Below the pieces are notes generated by a model. The model searched no databases and was not told where the DNA came from. It saw only the letters and a list, made by a program, of their open reading frames with translations. The position numbers and the translations under genes are program-made. A stretch of DNA of 37,881 nucleotides from Staphylococcus ureilyticus. GTDB taxonomy: Bacteria > Bacillota > Bacilli > Staphylococcales > Staphylococcaceae. This document shows positions 37,450 to 37,881 of this stretch, piece by piece (positions within the stretch are counted from its first letter, which is position 1; the number at the start of each line of letters is the position of its first letter). The stretch covers positions 1-37,881 of the forward strand of contig NZ_PPRL01000034.1 of the NCBI RefSeq assembly GCF_002902235.1, in the 5' to 3' direction.

Positions 37450-37458
37450 ATTTTAACA
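37450..37458 (-). promoter_or_regulatory. Candidate extended -10 promoter of the decarboxylase operon
   Basis: TG-T-TAAAAT on the minus strand, about 110 bp before the start codon, without a good -35. Confidence 0.35.
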
Positions 37459-37516
37459 TAATAATATAAAAAAATGCGTGCACTTAATAACCATAGTTTT
37501 AAAGTATCGTGCCTTT

Positions 37517-37552
37517 ATGAGTTAATGATATTGATACATGACCTTAACTCAT
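37517..37552 (-). repeat. Inverted repeat upstream of the decarboxylase gene
   Basis: Perfect 9-bp arms ATGAGTTAA (37552-37544) and TTAACTCAT (37525-37517) with an 18-nt loop, just after the strong terminator and before the candidate promoter. No T-run. It may be an operator or a remnant. Confidence 0.4.
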
Positions 37553-37574
37553 TCTGTTAAAATTCTTTTTATGC

Positions 37575-37596
37575 AAAAAAGACCCTTTCGGGTCTT
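37575..37596 (-). terminator. Strong terminator of the 5S-related noncoding locus
   Basis: AAGACCC (37596-37590), GAAA tetraloop and GGGTCTT (37585-37579) followed by TTTTTT on the minus strand. It ends a transcript entering from beyond the right edge, probably an rRNA operon, since no protein gene lies between it and the edge. Confidence 0.93.
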
Positions 37597-37604
37597 GATT
37601 GCCT

Positions 37605-37717
37605 GTAAAGTCACACTTCTTAATTTTAATTTTTACGCTTGACACTTATATATCTTATAAATTTATATGTTATTGGAATAGTGTGACTTATACATGAGCT
37701 TTAGTTCATGTATTCCT
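37605..37717 (-). repeat. Structured repeat unit B, downstream of the 5S fragment
   Basis: Read on the minus strand: AGGAAT, a hairpin ATACATGA/TCATGTAT (37713-37690), then AAGTCACACT (37689-37680) pairing over a 62-nt loop with AGTGTGACTT (37617-37608), ending ACTTTAC just before the terminator. It shares the same layout and several blocks with unit A; the paired arms differ but still pair. Confidence 0.6.
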
Positions 37718-37722
37718 CTTTA

Positions 37723-37766
37723 CCTACTCTTGCGGAACGTAAGTCAGCTACCATCGGCGCTAAGGA
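37723..37766 (-). pseudogene. 5S rRNA fragment (3' domain only)
   Basis: On the minus strand, 44 nt match the 3' domain of 5S rRNA from TCCTTAGCGCC through GCAAGAGTAGG (the loop E/helix IV region). The only difference from the window's own 5S over the shared part is CTG for TCGG. The 5' two-thirds and the terminal helix are missing, so it cannot give a normal 5S rRNA. The 5' flank has a small CCTGA/TCAGG hairpin instead. Confidence 0.85.
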
Positions 37767-37792
37767 CCTTTCCTGACTTCAGGCAAGCGCTC

Positions 37793-37859
37793 GTAAAGTA
37801 CCACTCTCAATTTATTGAGATAGCGGTACTTATGCATGAGTTTTTGCTCATGCATTCCT
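37793..37859 (-). repeat. Structured repeat unit A, upstream of the 5S fragment
   Basis: Read on the minus strand: AGGAAT, a hairpin TGCATGAG/CTCATGCA with a CAAAAA loop (37854-37833), then AAGTACC (37831-37825) pairing with GGTACTT (37802-37796) around an inner TCTCAA/TTGAGA hairpin, ending ACTTTAC. Homologous in layout to unit B. The sequence just 5' (AAAAAGTAAAAGG) loosely resembles the 5S tail preceding unit B. Confidence 0.6.
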
Positions 37860-37881
37860 TTTACTTTTTCACGCTTTCCTC

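Larger units (their letters stand above)
37341..37574. other. Spacer between the right-end noncoding locus and the decarboxylase gene
   Basis: This 234-bp stretch holds the inverted repeat, a T-rich stretch after a weak dyad (about 37510-37467), the extended -10 promoter and an AT-rich leader. No supported ORF. Confidence 0.5.

Overview
The window is a low-G+C Firmicutes chromosome segment, and the proteins are clearly those of a Staphylococcus. Gene order and protein sequences match the conserved Staphylococcus block between two rRNA loci. From memory the proteins are close to, but not identical with, S. aureus homologues (LysS and FolP differ at many positions), so another staphylococcal species is likely. 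I do not name one. All genes lie on the minus strand, so the block is transcribed from high to low coordinates. No phage, insertion sequence, CRISPR array or resistance gene is visible.

Reading in the direction of transcription (37.9 kb to 1): a noncoding stretch with a fragment of a 5S rRNA gene and two structured repeat units, closed by a strong terminator (37.9-37.57 kb). Then an Orn/Lys/Arg-decarboxylase-family gene, tmk, pstA (c-di-AMP receptor), holB, ricT, yabA, yabB (methyltransferase), yazA (GIY-YIG) and rsmI (37.3-30.9 kb); metG and tatD (30.6-27.8 kb); rnmV, ksgA, veg, ispE, purR, yabJ and spoVG (27.7-23.1 kb); glmU, prs, ctc, pth, mfd, yabM, yabN/mazG, rqcP and divIC (22.6-11.6 kb); yabR, tilS, hpt, ftsH, hslO and cysK (11.5-4.5 kb); folP, folB, folK and lysS (4.2-0.6 kb); and finally the 5' part of a 5S rRNA gene behind its own strong promoter.

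The order is that of the origin-proximal yaa-yab-yac region of Bacillus subtilis with the sporulation-specific genes removed (yabG, sspF, spoVT, yabP, yabQ, spoIIE), and also without yaaR, yabE, coaX, the pab genes, yazB and dusB. spoVG and yabJ are retained; in staphylococci these act outside sporulation. The work is almost wholly housekeeping: folate synthesis, tRNA charging and modification, rRNA methylation, 5S rRNA maturation and binding (rnmV and ctc, next to 5S sequence), ribosome quality control (rqcP), wall and lipid precursors (glmU, ispE), nucleotide salvage (hpt, prs, tmk), division (divIC), proteostasis (ftsH, hslO) and repair (mfd).

The protein genes are orthodox. The less explained material is noncoding: two tandem structured units linked to a 5S rRNA fragment at the right end; a three-hairpin leader on ctc; a structured leader and a lysine-rich small ORF before lysS; and intrinsic-terminator-like hairpins placed directly against downstream ribosome binding sites (yabB, holB) or inside the block (tatD/rnmV). 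Both ends fall in rRNA-related sequence, so the window may be the unique segment between two rRNA loci.
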